64,000 nt of DNA, from assembly GCA_011959285.1 (NCBI GenBank), contig BLLW01000002.1, positions 43,299 to 107,298 of the forward strand. Direction: 5' to 3'. The notes beneath the pieces are model-generated. The model was not told the origin of the DNA and did no database searches. It worked only from the letters and a program-made list of their open reading frames with translations. Position numbers and translations under genes: made by a program. The stretch comes from Lachnospiraceae bacterium (lineage in GTDB: Bacteria; Bacillota; Clostridia; Lachnospirales; Lachnospiraceae). This document shows positions 36,925 through 46,219 of this stretch, piece by piece; within the stretch, counting starts at the first letter, position 1; each line of letters begins with the position of its first letter.

Positions 36925-38040
36925 ATGCTCAGACAGTATAAAATACGCTATTATGATTTTAAGCTGGTAATACTGGTGATTGCGCTTGCCGTAATCGGAA
37001 TTATTGCCTTGGGCAGTGCCGAACCGGCACTTCAGAACAGACAGATCGCAGGCTTTGCCTTCGGTCTGTTTCTGATGCTGGTTATTTCTTTATTTGATTA
37101 TTCGGTGCTCTTGAATCTTTACTGGCTGATGTATCTGGTTAACATAGCGCTCCTTGTCATGGTGGTTTTCATGGGCAAAAATACCAATGGTTCTCAGAGA
37201 TGGCTAAAGCTTGCAGGAATCCAGTTTCAACCGTCAGAGGTTACAAAGATACTGCTTATTTTATTTTTTGCCCAGTTTATTTATAAACATAAAGACGCGC
37301 TCAACACCTTTAAGTATATTTCACTGTGTGTGATTTTGTTTGCCGTTCCGGCGCTTTTGGTAGGATATCAGCCTGATTTATCCACTACCATCGTTATCAG
37401 TCTGATTTTCTGTGTGATTATGTTCGTTGGAGGTTTAAGCTGGAAAGTGATTGGTGGTATCTTAGCAGTGGCGATTCCGGTTGTGATGATCTTTATGTAT
37501 CTGGTTTTACAACCGGATCAGAAGATTATTCCCGAAAAGCATATGTATCAGCTTAACAGAATCATTTCTTTTTTCAATAAAGAAGAGTTTGCCAATTCCA
37601 TTGGATATCAGCAGGAATATTCTGTTATGGCGATTGGATCCGGTCAGCTTACCGGGAAAGGGTATAAGAACAACGAAATCAGTTCTGTAAAGAACGCGGA
37701 TTTCATAGCGGAACAGGAGACTGATTTTATATTTGCAGTAATCGGAGAAGAATTTGGATTTATAGGCGCCTGCACGGTTATTATTCTTGTGGTCTTAATC
37801 AGTGTGGAGTGTATGCTGATTGCCAGGCGGGCAAAGGATATTGCGGGGACAATCATTGCTGCGGGAACCGGTGCAATGATTGGAATGCAGGCTTTTATCA
37901 ACATTGGTGTCGTTACGTATCTGCTGCCCAATACGGGGCTGCCTCTGCCTTTTGTCAGTTATGGACTGACTTCTTTGGTGAGTTCCTTTATTGGAATTGG
38001 ATTTGTTTTAAATGTGGGGTTACAATGCCGGCAAAAATGA
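36925..38040 (+). CDS. rodA: Rod shape-determining SEDS protein RodA
   Basis: About 371 residues, ten membrane segments. SEDS motifs include SQRWLKLAGIQFQPSEVTKI, the GYQPDLSTTIVIS loop, QQEYSVMAIGSGQLTGKG and the C-terminal GLPLPFVSYGLTSLVSSFIG. It polymerises glycan strands with its class B PBP partner from the same cluster. ATG at 36925 fits the AAAGGTG site better than the ATG at 36919. Confidence 0.93.
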   Translation: MLRQYKIRYYDFKLVILVIALAVIGIIALGSAEPALQNRQIAGFAFGLFLMLVISLFDYSVLLNLYWLMYLVNIALLVMVVFMGKNTNGSQRWLKLAGIQFQPSEVTKILLILFFAQFIYKHKDALNTFKYISLCVILFAVPALLVGYQPDLSTTIVISLIFCVIMFVGGLSWKVIGGILAVAIPVVMIFMYLVLQPDQKIIPEKHMYQLNRIISFFNKEEFANSIGYQQEYSVMAIGSGQLTGKGYKNNEISSVKNADFIAEQETDFIFAVIGEEFGFIGACTVIILVVLISVECMLIARRAKDIAGTIIAAGTGAMIGMQAFINIGVVTYLLPNTGLPLPFVSYGLTSLVSSFIGIGFVLNVGLQCRQK

Positions 38041-38048
38041 TGTATAAT
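38020..38048 (+). promoter_or_regulatory. Candidate promoter of mgsA
   Basis: A consensus TATAAT (38043-38048) with a weak -35 TTACAA (38020-38025) at 17 nt, inside the last codons of rodA. The mgsA start is 45 nt downstream. Confidence 0.4.
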
Positions 38049-38093
38049 GAAAGAATACATAAGGGGTATCAGACATAATAGGAGGGGTTTTCA

Positions 38094-38489
38094 ATGAATA
38101 TCGCGCTCATTGCACATGATGCAAAGAAGAAATTAATGCAGAATTTTTGTATTGCTTATCGGGGGATATTAAGTAAACATGACTTGTACGCAACAGGTAC
38201 TACTGGAAGATTGATAGAGGAGGTTACAAACTTAAGTATTCATAAATTTTTAGCTGGACATCTTGGAGGAGAGCAGCAGATTGGGGCACAGATTGAGCAT
38301 AATCAGATAGACCTTGTTATTTTTCTGCGTGATCCGCTTACTTCTAAAATGCATGAGCCGGATGTCAACAATGTTGTAAAGCTTTGCGATATGTATAATA
38401 TTCCGCTTGGAACCAACATTGCGACAGCAGAACTACTGATCAAGTCCCTAGACAGAGGAGATTTAGAGTGGCGTGAAATGTACAAGTAG
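38094..38489 (+). CDS. mgsA: Methylglyoxal synthase
   Basis: 131 residues, full length. [14 protein letters not shown], the phosphate-binding [21 protein letters not shown] and the catalytic-Asp region [15 protein letters not shown] match the family. It converts dihydroxyacetone phosphate to methylglyoxal, an overflow route when phosphate is short. AGGAGG precedes the ATG. The following gene starts within its last codons. Confidence 0.96.
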   Translation: MNIALIAHDAKKKLMQNFCIAYRGILSKHDLYATGTTGRLIEEVTNLSIHKFLAGHLGGEQQIGAQIEHNQIDLVIFLRDPLTSKMHEPDVNNVVKLCDMYNIPLGTNIATAELLIKSLDRGDLEWREMYK

Positions 38490-39477
38490 AATCCAAAAGA
38501 GACGATATGTTAAGAGAATATTGTCTGCGGCGCTTTTGACTGCCATACTTGCACTTACAGGATGCGGACAGGCACAGTATGCGCTTGGCTACAGTGTAGA
38601 TTCTGAAGTGAGCAGCTTCAGAGTGGTTAATCTGGAGGAAGAGCGGGGAACGGCGGTACCGTTTGCTGCAGACTTGTGTGTTGTAAATGGAAATATAACA
38701 TCAGGTGATGTGGACATGACAGCGGCGTCTGGTGCAGGGCTGTTTGATTTAAATAACTGCAGTACACTTTATGCAAAAAATGTACATGAAAAATTGTATC
38801 CAGCAAGTATGACCAAGGTGATGACTGCACTGGTGGCAATAAAGCATGGTTCAAATGATATGAGATTGACAGCTTCTGCAAATGTAAAGATACAAGAGTC
38901 CGGCGCCCAGCTCAGCGGTGTTAAGGAAGGGGATCAGATGACGCTTGACCAGGCATTGCATCTTTTACTGCTCAATTCTGGTAATGATGTAGCTGTCATG
39001 ATTGCAGAGGGTGTTGCAGGCTCAGAGGAAGCATTTGTCGATATGATGAATAAAGAAGCATTTGCGCTTGGTGCAACAAACACGCATTTTGTAAATCCAC
39101 ATGGACTTCCTGATGACAATCATTATACTACCGTTTATGATATGTATCTGATTATGAATGAGGCAATCAATTATACCTCATTTAACGAGATTATTCATAC
39201 AGATGAATACACCACTGTGTACACGGACAAAAACGGCGCTTCAAAAGAAATTACTGTAACCAATACAAATCGATATCTACAGGGAACTGAAGATGCGCCG
39301 ACAGGAGTAACGGTTATGGGTGGAAAGACAGGAACCACAAATGCTGCTGGACATTGTCTGGTTCTTTTTTCAAAGGATTCATCAAGCAATCCGTATATTT
39401 CTATTATCATGCGTGCGGAGAGCGGGGATTTGCTTTACACCCAGATGACAGATTTATTAGAGGAAATAAATAATTAA
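38473..39477 (+). CDS. D-alanyl-D-alanine carboxypeptidase, lipoprotein
   Basis: 334 residues from a GTG at 38473 that overlaps mgsA by 17 nt; the next plausible start is a TTG at 38521. A signal segment ends in lipobox LTGC (Cys31), so it is probably a lipoprotein. Active-site motifs of the peptidase S11 family are S112-M-T-K115, S169-G-N and K285-T-G. The usual C-terminal PBP5 beta domain and membrane helix are absent; anchoring by lipid would replace them. It trims the terminal D-Ala of wall pentapeptides. Confidence 0.92.
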   Translation: MKCTSRIQKRRYVKRILSAALLTAILALTGCGQAQYALGYSVDSEVSSFRVVNLEEERGTAVPFAADLCVVNGNITSGDVDMTAASGAGLFDLNNCSTLYAKNVHEKLYPASMTKVMTALVAIKHGSNDMRLTASANVKIQESGAQLSGVKEGDQMTLDQALHLLLLNSGNDVAVMIAEGVAGSEEAFVDMMNKEAFALGATNTHFVNPHGLPDDNHYTTVYDMYLIMNEAINYTSFNEIIHTDEYTTVYTDKNGASKEITVTNTNRYLQGTEDAPTGVTVMGGKTGTTNAAGHCLVLFSKDSSSNPYISIIMRAESGDLLYTQMTDLLEEINN

Positions 39478-39567
39478 CTGTTGTTTTTTGCCATGCAATC
39501 ACTTATAATAAATTTAAGCCGTAACCTAAATTTACGTGCTGCCAATATACTTCAGGAGGGATTACCA

Positions 39568-39987
39568 ATGGTTCAATTAATAGTTGGAAAAAAGGGAAAA
39601 GGCAAGACCAAACATTTATTAGATAAGGTGAATACAGAGGTACAGAACGTATCTGGCAATATTGTATATCTGGACAAGAGCACGAAGCATATGTATGAAC
39701 TGAATAATAAGATTAGATTGATCGATGTATCATCCTATCTGATTTCGAATTCAGATGAATTCATTGGCTTTATAAGTGGAATCATTTCACAGGATCACGA
39801 TTTAGAACAGATGTACTTCGACAGCTTTTTGAAGATTGCCTGCTTGGAGGAAGATCACCTAAGCGAGATTATTCAAAAATTAGAAAAGATTAGCAACACA
39901 TTTAAGATAGACTTTGTCATAAGTGTTTCAGTAGACGAAGAAGACCTTTCAGAGACGGATAAAGATAAAATTATTGTTTCTTTATAA
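39568..39987 (+). CDS. Small P-loop protein of unknown function
   Basis: 139 residues from the ATG at 39568, 9 nt after AGGAGG; the frame extends upstream but without a site. A phosphate-binding loop GKKGKGKTK (7-15) follows a first strand MVQLIV, and YLDKSTKHMYELNNKIRLID then gives a second strand-helix pair. No clear Walker B Asp-Glu pair; a late strand DFVISVSVDEEDL may supply acids. I recognise no named family. It lies between the carboxypeptidase and a strong terminator, so it probably ends that operon. Confidence 0.7.
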   Translation: MVQLIVGKKGKGKTKHLLDKVNTEVQNVSGNIVYLDKSTKHMYELNNKIRLIDVSSYLISNSDEFIGFISGIISQDHDLEQMYFDSFLKIACLEEDHLSEIIQKLEKISNTFKIDFVISVSVDEEDLSETDKDKIIVSL

Positions 39988-39995
39988 ATTACATA

Positions 39996-40020
39996 CCCCC
40001 GGAGGCATCCGGGGGATTTT
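39996..40020 (+). terminator. Intrinsic terminator
   Basis: Perfect 8-bp stem CCCCCGGA/TCCGGGGG with loop GGCA, followed by ATTTTT, 8 nt after the P-loop gene stop. Confidence 0.9.
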
Positions 40021-40067
40021 TCTGATATTGTCTATTGTTCCGTCAATTGTGTTTAAGGAGTGGTATC

Positions 40068-41459
40068 GTGGAAGATAGCAGAGGTAATAAAATAATTAAA
40101 TATAGAAAACCCCTGCGTATCAATATAGGCATGGTCATTTTTGCTGTTATTTTTGTGTACATTGTTATTTGTGTTTTTATGTATTTTACACAGAAGCACA
40201 TTGAAGCGCATCAGGTGACAATGGGTTCTCTTTCATCAAACAATATTTATAGAGGAATTGCACTGCGTGACGAAGAAATCGTAAATGCGCAGAAAGCAGG
40301 TTATGTAAATTATTACGCCCGGGAGGGAGAGCGTGTAGGCGTGGGAAATCTGGTTTATACACTGGATGAATCAGGCAGGCTTGCAGATTACATCAGCACT
40401 GAAAATTCTGACAGTACGCTGACCGAAAGAGACTTAAATGAGTTAAAGTCTGAGATTCTTGGTTTTAAAAATAATTTTAATAGGAAATACTTTTCTTCTG
40501 TATATGACTTTAAATACAGCGTGAAAGGAACTGTGCTGAAGCTTGCGAACGCCAATATCCTGGAGAATATTGATAAGATTAATGCCTCTGGTATGTCCGA
40601 GCTGATTTCTTTCTGTAGAGCGCCGGTGACAGGAATCGTGATTTATTCTGTGGATGGATATGAAGCCCTTAAGCTGGAGGAGTTCACCAGCGAATTGTTT
40701 GATACTAAAACATATGAAAAAACTCAGCTAATCGGTAATGATCTTGTAGAGGCAGGGCAGCCTGTTTACAAAATATCCACCAATGAGGATTGGTCTATTG
40801 TAATACAGACGGATCGGGACAAAGCGGATGAGCTCTTAGAGGCGGAATTTGTGAAGGTAAAATTCTTAAAGAATCAGGATACCTCATGGGGAGAAGTTTC
40901 CAGTTACACCAATGCCGATGGCGACATTTTTATAAAACTTACCTTTACCAATTCTATGGTGACGTTTTGTACGGATCGCTTTATAGATATTGAATTGATT
41001 CTGGAAGAAGATACCGGACTTAAAATTCCTAATTCTGCAATTGTGCAAAAGGAGTTTTTCATTGTGCCAAAAGACTATGTTGTGCAGGGAGGGAACAGCA
41101 ATTCTTACGGGGTTATGCTGGAAACTTATGGGGAAGATGGTACTGCCAAGACAGAGTTTACGGAAACCACAATTTATGGTGAGACAGAGACAGAATATTA
41201 TCTTGATGATATGATTCTACGGATTGGCAATTATATTCTTAAGCCGGAATCTATGGAAAAATATGCCATCAGCAAAAGAGGAAGCCTTACAGGTGTCTAC
41301 AATATTAATAAAGGCTATGCTGATTTTAAGCAGATTAATATTTTGTACCAGAATGACGAATATGCCATCGTGAAGTCTAATACACAATACGGTCTTAATG
41401 TTTATGACTATATCGTACTGGACTCGGAGGCAGTGGAGGACAATGAATTTATTTACTAA
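40068..41459 (+). CDS. HlyD-like membrane-anchored adaptor protein
   Basis: About 463 residues from GTG at 40068, with AAGGAG 7 nt upstream; an in-frame TTG at 40035 has no site. One membrane helix at ~20-42, then an extracellular part with half-lipoyl-like repeats (GYVNYYAREGERVGVGNLVYT; APVTGIVIYSVDG) interrupted by a helical stretch, as in HlyD/membrane-fusion proteins. No export ATPase is nearby. The same gene often precedes ylmE-sepF in Lachnospiraceae, suggesting a division-linked envelope role, but this is inferred from context. Confidence 0.75.
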   Translation: MEDSRGNKIIKYRKPLRINIGMVIFAVIFVYIVICVFMYFTQKHIEAHQVTMGSLSSNNIYRGIALRDEEIVNAQKAGYVNYYAREGERVGVGNLVYTLDESGRLADYISTENSDSTLTERDLNELKSEILGFKNNFNRKYFSSVYDFKYSVKGTVLKLANANILENIDKINASGMSELISFCRAPVTGIVIYSVDGYEALKLEEFTSELFDTKTYEKTQLIGNDLVEAGQPVYKISTNEDWSIVIQTDRDKADELLEAEFVKVKFLKNQDTSWGEVSSYTNADGDIFIKLTFTNSMVTFCTDRFIDIELILEEDTGLKIPNSAIVQKEFFIVPKDYVVQGGNSNSYGVMLETYGEDGTAKTEFTETTIYGETETEYYLDDMILRIGNYILKPESMEKYAISKRGSLTGVYNINKGYADFKQINILYQNDEYAIVKSNTQYGLNVYDYIVLDSEAVEDNEFIY

Positions 41460-41475
41460 ACAGGGAGGATTCATC

Positions 41476-42171
41476 GTGATAAAGGATAATCTTGATCATG
41501 TTTACCAAAATATATATGCAGCGTGCGATAATGCCGGCAGATGCAGAAAAGACGTCTCCTTGATTGCTGTCAGCAAGACAAAACCTGTTTCTATGCTTAT
41601 GGAGGCGTATGACTATGGGTGTAGGGTATTTGGTGAAAACAAGGTGCAGGAACTTCTGGATAAATATGAAGTCATGCCCAAAGACATCAAATGGCATATG
41701 ATTGGGCATTTGCAAAGAAATAAAGTGAAATATATCGTAGATAAGGTAGCGTTAATTCATAGCGTAGATTCGCTAAAACTTGCAGAAGAGATCAGCCGTG
41801 AAGCTGTAAAAAAGCAGGTGGAGGTTTCTATCCTGATTGAGGTAAATATTGCTGGGGAAGATACAAAATTTGGCGTAACAGCTAATGATACCGAGAAACT
41901 GGTGCGTGAGGCGGCATTGCTGCCCGGTATCAGTATCAAGGGGCTTATGACGATTGCTCCGCTAACCATGAACCCGGAAGATAATCGACAATATTTTGCG
42001 AAGCTGAAACAATTATCTGTTGACATAAATCAAAAAAACATTGATAATGTTAATATGAATGTTCTGTCCATGGGAATGACAGGCGACTATATGATTGCCA
42101 TTGAGGAAGGCGCTTCTTATGTCCGTGTTGGGACAGGCATCTTTGGAGATCGGCAATATCCAGTTAAATAA
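41476..42171 (+). CDS. PLP-binding homeostasis protein (YggS/YlmE family)
   Basis: 231 residues from GTG at 41476, with GGGAGG 7 nt upstream. The PLP-lysine motif is LIAVSKTKP, followed by FGENKVQELLDKYE, WHMIGHLQRNKVKYI, GLMTIAP and MNVLSMGMTGDYMIAI; C-terminal RVGTGIFGDR. A single-domain alanine-racemase-fold protein that buffers pyridoxal phosphate. Next to sepF, as in Bacillus ylmE-ylmF. Confidence 0.95.
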   Translation: MIKDNLDHVYQNIYAACDNAGRCRKDVSLIAVSKTKPVSMLMEAYDYGCRVFGENKVQELLDKYEVMPKDIKWHMIGHLQRNKVKYIVDKVALIHSVDSLKLAEEISREAVKKQVEVSILIEVNIAGEDTKFGVTANDTEKLVREAALLPGISIKGLMTIAPLTMNPEDNRQYFAKLKQLSVDINQKNIDNVNMNVLSMGMTGDYMIAIEEGASYVRVGTGIFGDRQYPVK

Positions 42172-42184
42172 GGAGTACTTTAAA

Positions 42185-42685
42185 ATGGGAGTAATGGATA
42201 AGTTTCTTAATTACATGAAACTAAATGAAGATGAAGACGATTTTTACGATGACGATTATTATGATGAAAGTCCGGTGGAAGAAAAACCCAAAAAGATTCC
42301 TACCGTAAAAGAAGAGTCTATTTTAGATGATGATAAAGTAACCAAAAAGACAACACCTAAAGTAACACCCATGCGTCAGACCAAAAAGACCGGAAACGGT
42401 ATGGAAGTATGTGTGATTAAACCCACTTCCATTGAGGACGCAAGGGAGATAACAGAAACCCTTCTTGCAAACAGAACAGTGGTACTCAATCTGGAAGGAC
42501 TGGATGTGGACATTGCACAGCGTATCATTGATTTTACATCCGGTTCCTGTTTTGCAATCAGTGGTAATCTTCAAAAGATTTCCCATTACATATTCATTAT
42601 AACTCCGGCGATTGTTGACATATCGGGTGATTTTCAGGAAATTTTATCAGGATCTTTTGATGTACCGATCAATAACGGTATTTAA
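42185..42685 (+). CDS. sepF: Cell division protein SepF
   Basis: 166 residues from the ATG at 42185 (AAGGAG upstream). The N-terminal MDKFLNYMKL amphipathic helix binds membrane, an acidic linker (DEDDFYDDDYYDE) follows, and the C-terminal SepF domain has VCVIKPTSIEDAREITETLL and VLNLEGLDVDIAQRIIDF. SepF anchors and bundles FtsZ. A terminator follows directly. Confidence 0.95.
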   Translation: MGVMDKFLNYMKLNEDEDDFYDDDYYDESPVEEKPKKIPTVKEESILDDDKVTKKTTPKVTPMRQTKKTGNGMEVCVIKPTSIEDAREITETLLANRTVVLNLEGLDVDIAQRIIDFTSGSCFAISGNLQKISHYIFIITPAIVDISGDFQEILSGSFDVPINNGI

Positions 42686-42706
42686 ATTTCATTTATTGGT
42701 TTAAAG

Positions 42707-42733
42707 CTTCCTGTTGGTGCAGGAAGTTTTTTT
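42707..42733 (+). terminator. Intrinsic terminator after sepF
   Basis: Stem CTTCCTG/CAGGAAG (7 bp) with a 6-nt loop, followed by seven T. Confidence 0.88.
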
Positions 42734-42762
42734 CATAAGTTTTTAACAGAAAGGATTAATTC

Positions 42763-43866
42763 ATGAACAGTCGGCTTACAATCTTATATGACAAGAAACC
42801 ATGCTATGATATCGTATTTGACACCAGCTTTAATGAGCTGCTTTCAGAATTGAAAGGATTTGACATTGAAAACCGAAGGATATGTGTAGTGACGGATTCT
42901 CATGTAGCCTCCTTTTATGGGGAAGAAATCATGGCTCTTTTAAGTGGAAATTGCCTGAAAAATGTTTTATACTCTTTTGCGGCAGGGGAGGAGCAAAAGA
43001 CGCTTGCTACGGTAAAAGAAATCTATGCTTTTTTAATCAAAGAAAAATTTGATAGAAAGGATCTTTTGATTGCCCTTGGAGGAGGGGTCACAGGTGACAT
43101 CACAGGTTTTACGGCGGCAACATATTTAAGAGGAATTGACTTTATCCAGATTCCAACTACGCTTCTTGCGCAGGCTGATTCCAGCATTGGAGGGAAGACA
43201 GGGGTTGATTTTGACGGTTACAAAAATATGGTGGGCGCCTTTTATATGCCCAAACTCGTCTATATGAATGTGGGAACCTTAAAGACATTAGATGACCGCC
43301 AATTCTTCAGTGGGTTTGCAGAAATCATGAAACATGGTCTCATTAAGGACAGTATTTTTTATGAGTGGCTTCTCGATCATATATACGAGATAAATGACAG
43401 GGAAGAGGAAACGCTGCTGGAAATGGTAGAAAGAAGCAGCAAAATTAAAAAGTTGGTGGTGGAGAAAGATCCTTTTGAGAAAGGAGACCGGGCGCTTCTC
43501 AATTTCGGACACACAATCGGTCATGCAATTGAAAAGTCCAAAAATTTTACTATGACACATGGAGAATGCGTTGCACTTGGAATGGTAGCAGCCGCCTTTA
43601 TCTCATGGAAGCATGAATGGCTTTCCATGGAAGAATACTATGAAATAAGAGATATGTTGGTCCCCTTTAGTCTGCCGATTTCATTGGAAGACATAAATCC
43701 AGAGGAAATTCTGGAATTGACTAAGTCAGACAAAAAGATGGAAGGGAACAGCATTAAATTTGTCCTTCTTAAGAAGGTAGGAAAGGCATTGATTGACAAG
43801 AATGTGACAGATGAGGAGATTTTAAACGCCGTTTCTGAGATTCATTACGTTGAAGATTTTGAATAG
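42763..43866 (+). CDS. aroB: 3-dehydroquinate synthase
   Basis: 367 residues, full length. NAD-binding GGGVTGDITGFTAATYLRG, QIPTTLLAQADSSIGGKTG, EIMKHGLIKD and the metal-binding His region FGHTIGHAIEK are all present. Second step of the shikimate route. It starts a new unit after the sepF terminator and is followed at 8 nt by lspA. Confidence 0.96.
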   Translation: MNSRLTILYDKKPCYDIVFDTSFNELLSELKGFDIENRRICVVTDSHVASFYGEEIMALLSGNCLKNVLYSFAAGEEQKTLATVKEIYAFLIKEKFDRKDLLIALGGGVTGDITGFTAATYLRGIDFIQIPTTLLAQADSSIGGKTGVDFDGYKNMVGAFYMPKLVYMNVGTLKTLDDRQFFSGFAEIMKHGLIKDSIFYEWLLDHIYEINDREEETLLEMVERSSKIKKLVVEKDPFEKGDRALLNFGHTIGHAIEKSKNFTMTHGECVALGMVAAAFISWKHEWLSMEEYYEIRDMLVPFSLPISLEDINPEEILELTKSDKKMEGNSIKFVLLKKVGKALIDKNVTDEEILNAVSEIHYVEDFE

Positions 43867-43874
43867 GAGTCAAT

Positions 43875-44402
43875 ATGAGTAAACATAAAGTAAAATTACT
43901 AATTATAGATTTTTTGCTGTTGCTTCTGCTTGTAGGGGTGGATCAGTTTACTAAATATACAGCTGTTTTTAAGTTGAAGGACCAGCCTGCCTTTAACATC
44001 ATTAACGGAATCCTTGAATTTAATTATCTTGAAAACCGGGGAGCTGCTTTTGGTATGCTTCAAAATCAAAAAAGTTTTTTTGTTTTTGTGGCTGTGGTCT
44101 TTTTATGTGTGATTGCCTATGTGCTTGTAAAGACACCAGATCATAAAAAATATACACGACTTCATATTTTGCTTGTAATGATTGCAGGCGGTGCAATCGG
44201 AAATATGATAGACCGCCTTCAGCACGATTATGTGGTGGATTTTATTTATATTGTATTGATTAACTTTCCCATATTTAATGTTGCTGATATGTATGTCACT
44301 TTTTCAACGGTTTTATTGATTATTCAGATTTTGTTCGTTTACAGTGAAAATGATTTTCATTTTTTGAGTTTTAAAAAGAAAAAGTTTAGAGAATTGAAAT
44401 AA
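43875..44402 (+). CDS. lspA: Lipoprotein signal peptidase
   Basis: 175 residues with four membrane segments. Catalytic aspartates lie in GNMIDRL and FPIFNVADMYV, and the NRGAAFGML segment is conserved. It cleaves prolipoproteins at the lipobox; candidate substrates in this window are the carboxypeptidase at 38.5 kb and LivK. The typical lspA-rluD order follows. Confidence 0.95.
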   Translation: MSKHKVKLLIIDFLLLLLLVGVDQFTKYTAVFKLKDQPAFNIINGILEFNYLENRGAAFGMLQNQKSFFVFVAVVFLCVIAYVLVKTPDHKKYTRLHILLVMIAGGAIGNMIDRLQHDYVVDFIYIVLINFPIFNVADMYVTFSTVLLIIQILFVYSENDFHFLSFKKKKFRELK

Positions 44403-44405
44403 AGT

Positions 44406-45326
44406 ATGATGGATCTGCAAAAGGAATTTCACTTTACCATAACTGAAGAAATGGAAGAAGAGAGGATCGATAAGTGTTTGAATACACTTATGGAAACTTT
44501 GTCGCGCTCCTATATTCAAAAGCTTTTAGCCGAAAAAAAAGTTACTGTAAATGGCAAAAGTGTGAAGGCTAGCTATCGTGTCAGTGCAGAAGATAAGATT
44601 ATTTTAATTTTACCGCCCAGCATCATTCCGGATGTTCTTCCCGAGAACATTCCCCTTTCCATTCTTTATGAAGATCAGGATGTGATTGTGATTGACAAGC
44701 CTAAAGGGATGGTGGTCCACCCGGCGCCGGGACACTATGAAGGAACTTTAGTCAATGCGCTGATGTATCACTGTAAGAATGAACTAAGCGGCATTAACGG
44801 TGTTTTGAGGCCGGGTATCGTTCACAGGATAGACCGTGACACCACGGGCTCTGTGATTGCCTGCAAAAATGATCATGCGCACAATGAAATAGCAAGACAA
44901 CTTAAGGAGCATACTATTGTTCGGAAATATCAGGCAATTGTACAGGGGGTGCTGAAGAGAGAAGAGGGGGTTGTTCATACACGGATTGGAAGGCATCCGG
45001 CAGATCGGAAGAAAATGGCAGTGGTCGATAAGGGGGGGAAGGATGCAATTACCCATTACCGGGTACTTCAGCGTTTTCAAAATGCCACCTATATAGAATG
45101 CACATTGGAAACCGGACGGACACATCAGATTAGAGTTCATATGGCGTCGCTGGGGCATCCCCTTTTGGGGGATTTGGTATATGGTGCCAAAAATAATTCC
45201 TATAAATTAGACGGACAGACCCTGCATGCGGGGGTTCTTGGATTTATCCATCCCTCTACCAATGAATACATGGAAACCAGAGCACCTTTACCAGAATATT
45301 TTGAAAAGCTTTTGAAGAGACTTTAA
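44406..45326 (+). CDS. RluA-family 23S rRNA pseudouridine synthase (RluD-like)
   Basis: 306 residues. N-terminal S4 domain (RIDKCLNTLMETLSRSYIQK), then the catalytic RluA domain with GIVHRIDRDTTGSVIACK (catalytic Asp in RDTTG), RKYQAIVQG and ETGRTHQIRVHMASLGHPLLGD split over the usual motif III. RluD position specificity is likely but not proven. Start ATG 3 nt after lspA. Confidence 0.93.
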   Translation: MMDLQKEFHFTITEEMEEERIDKCLNTLMETLSRSYIQKLLAEKKVTVNGKSVKASYRVSAEDKIILILPPSIIPDVLPENIPLSILYEDQDVIVIDKPKGMVVHPAPGHYEGTLVNALMYHCKNELSGINGVLRPGIVHRIDRDTTGSVIACKNDHAHNEIARQLKEHTIVRKYQAIVQGVLKREEGVVHTRIGRHPADRKKMAVVDKGGKDAITHYRVLQRFQNATYIECTLETGRTHQIRVHMASLGHPLLGDLVYGAKNNSYKLDGQTLHAGVLGFIHPSTNEYMETRAPLPEYFEKLLKRL

Positions 45327-45352
45327 ACCGCATTTGCAATGGTATAAATTCA

Positions 45353-45381
45353 TTGTGTATTAAAGACATTTTGTGTATAAT
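45353..45381 (+). promoter_or_regulatory. Candidate promoter of cytidylate kinase-like gene
   Basis: TTGTGT (45353-45358), 17 nt, TATAAT (45376-45381), 40 nt before the start. The lexA promoter candidate has the same two hexamers. Confidence 0.55.
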
Positions 45382-45420
45382 ATAATTATTCAAGTATATT
45401 ATGAGTAGGAGGGTTATTTT

Positions 45421-46044
45421 ATGAATACTGTAATTACAATAGGACGTCAATTTGGTTCTGGTGGTCGTGAAATCGGTGAAAAGGTAGCAGCACATTTTGG
45501 GATTAAATGTTATGACAAAGAACTGCTAAGCAGGGCTGCAAAGGAAAGTGGTTTCTGTGAGGAAATGCTTGAAAATCATGATGAAAGACCAACCAATTCT
45601 TTTCTCTATAATCTGGTTATGGATACCTATTCTTTTGGCTATAATGCATCGCATTTTGTAGATATGCCAATCAGTCATAAAGTTTTTCTTGCACAATTTG
45701 ATACAATTAAAAAGATTGCCAATGAAGGTCCCTGCGTAATCGTTGGACGGTGTGCAGACTATGCGTTAAGTGATATGAAAAACTGTGTGCATATTTTCAT
45801 ATATGGCGATGAAGATACTAAAACAAAAAGGATTATGCAGAAATATGATCTGGATGCTTCTAAGGCTAAGGACATGTGTGTAAAAAAAGATAAACAACGT
45901 CAAAGCTATTACAATTATTATTCCTCTAAGAAATGGGGACGCGCAGATAGCTATGATTTTTGCATTAATAGCAGTGTTCTTGGGATAGATGGAACTGTTA
46001 AACTGCTCATACAGTATATAGAAGACTTTGAAACAATGAGATGA
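45421..46044 (+). CDS. Cytidylate kinase-like family protein (paralog 1)
   Basis: 207 residues. P-loop region ITIGRQFGSGGREIGEKVA at the N-terminus, CYDKELLSRAAKESG, then VIVGRCADYAL and a lid-like region (KDKQRQSYYNYYSSKKWG). Related to cytidylate kinase but with a different core order; Pfam calls it 'cytidylate kinase-like'. Real substrate unknown. Monocistronic, with its own promoter and terminator. The protein at 51622-52245 is a clear paralog. Confidence 0.88.
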   Translation: MNTVITIGRQFGSGGREIGEKVAAHFGIKCYDKELLSRAAKESGFCEEMLENHDERPTNSFLYNLVMDTYSFGYNASHFVDMPISHKVFLAQFDTIKKIANEGPCVIVGRCADYALSDMKNCVHIFIYGDEDTKTKRIMQKYDLDASKAKDMCVKKDKQRQSYYNYYSSKKWGRADSYDFCINSSVLGIDGTVKLLIQYIEDFETMR

Positions 46045-46140
46045 TTTGTTTAAACTATTCGCAAAACACAAGTTTAACGAATAGTTGTATGGGCAGCGAG
46101 TGAACCTACGCTTCGCATAGTTTGATGATTCTTTATTTAA

Positions 46141-46192
46141 ATTGCGTATCAGTTAACATAATATTTTTATGTCAACTGATACGCAATTTTTG
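46141..46192. terminator. Bidirectional intrinsic terminator
   Basis: A 20-nt stem, 19 pairs matching (46141-46160 with 46168-46187), 7-nt loop, followed by T-rich sequence on the plus strand and by an AT-rich run on the minus strand. It sits between the convergent kinase-like gene and the dtd operon. Confidence 0.85.
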
Positions 46193-46219
46193 TTATCATA
46201 AGCCTAGTTTGCTATTTGA

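Noticed and set aside
46052..46086. 9-bp inverted repeat AACTATTCG/CGAATAGTT after the kinase-like gene
   Set aside because: Long loop and no T-run; the strong terminator at 46141 explains the region better.
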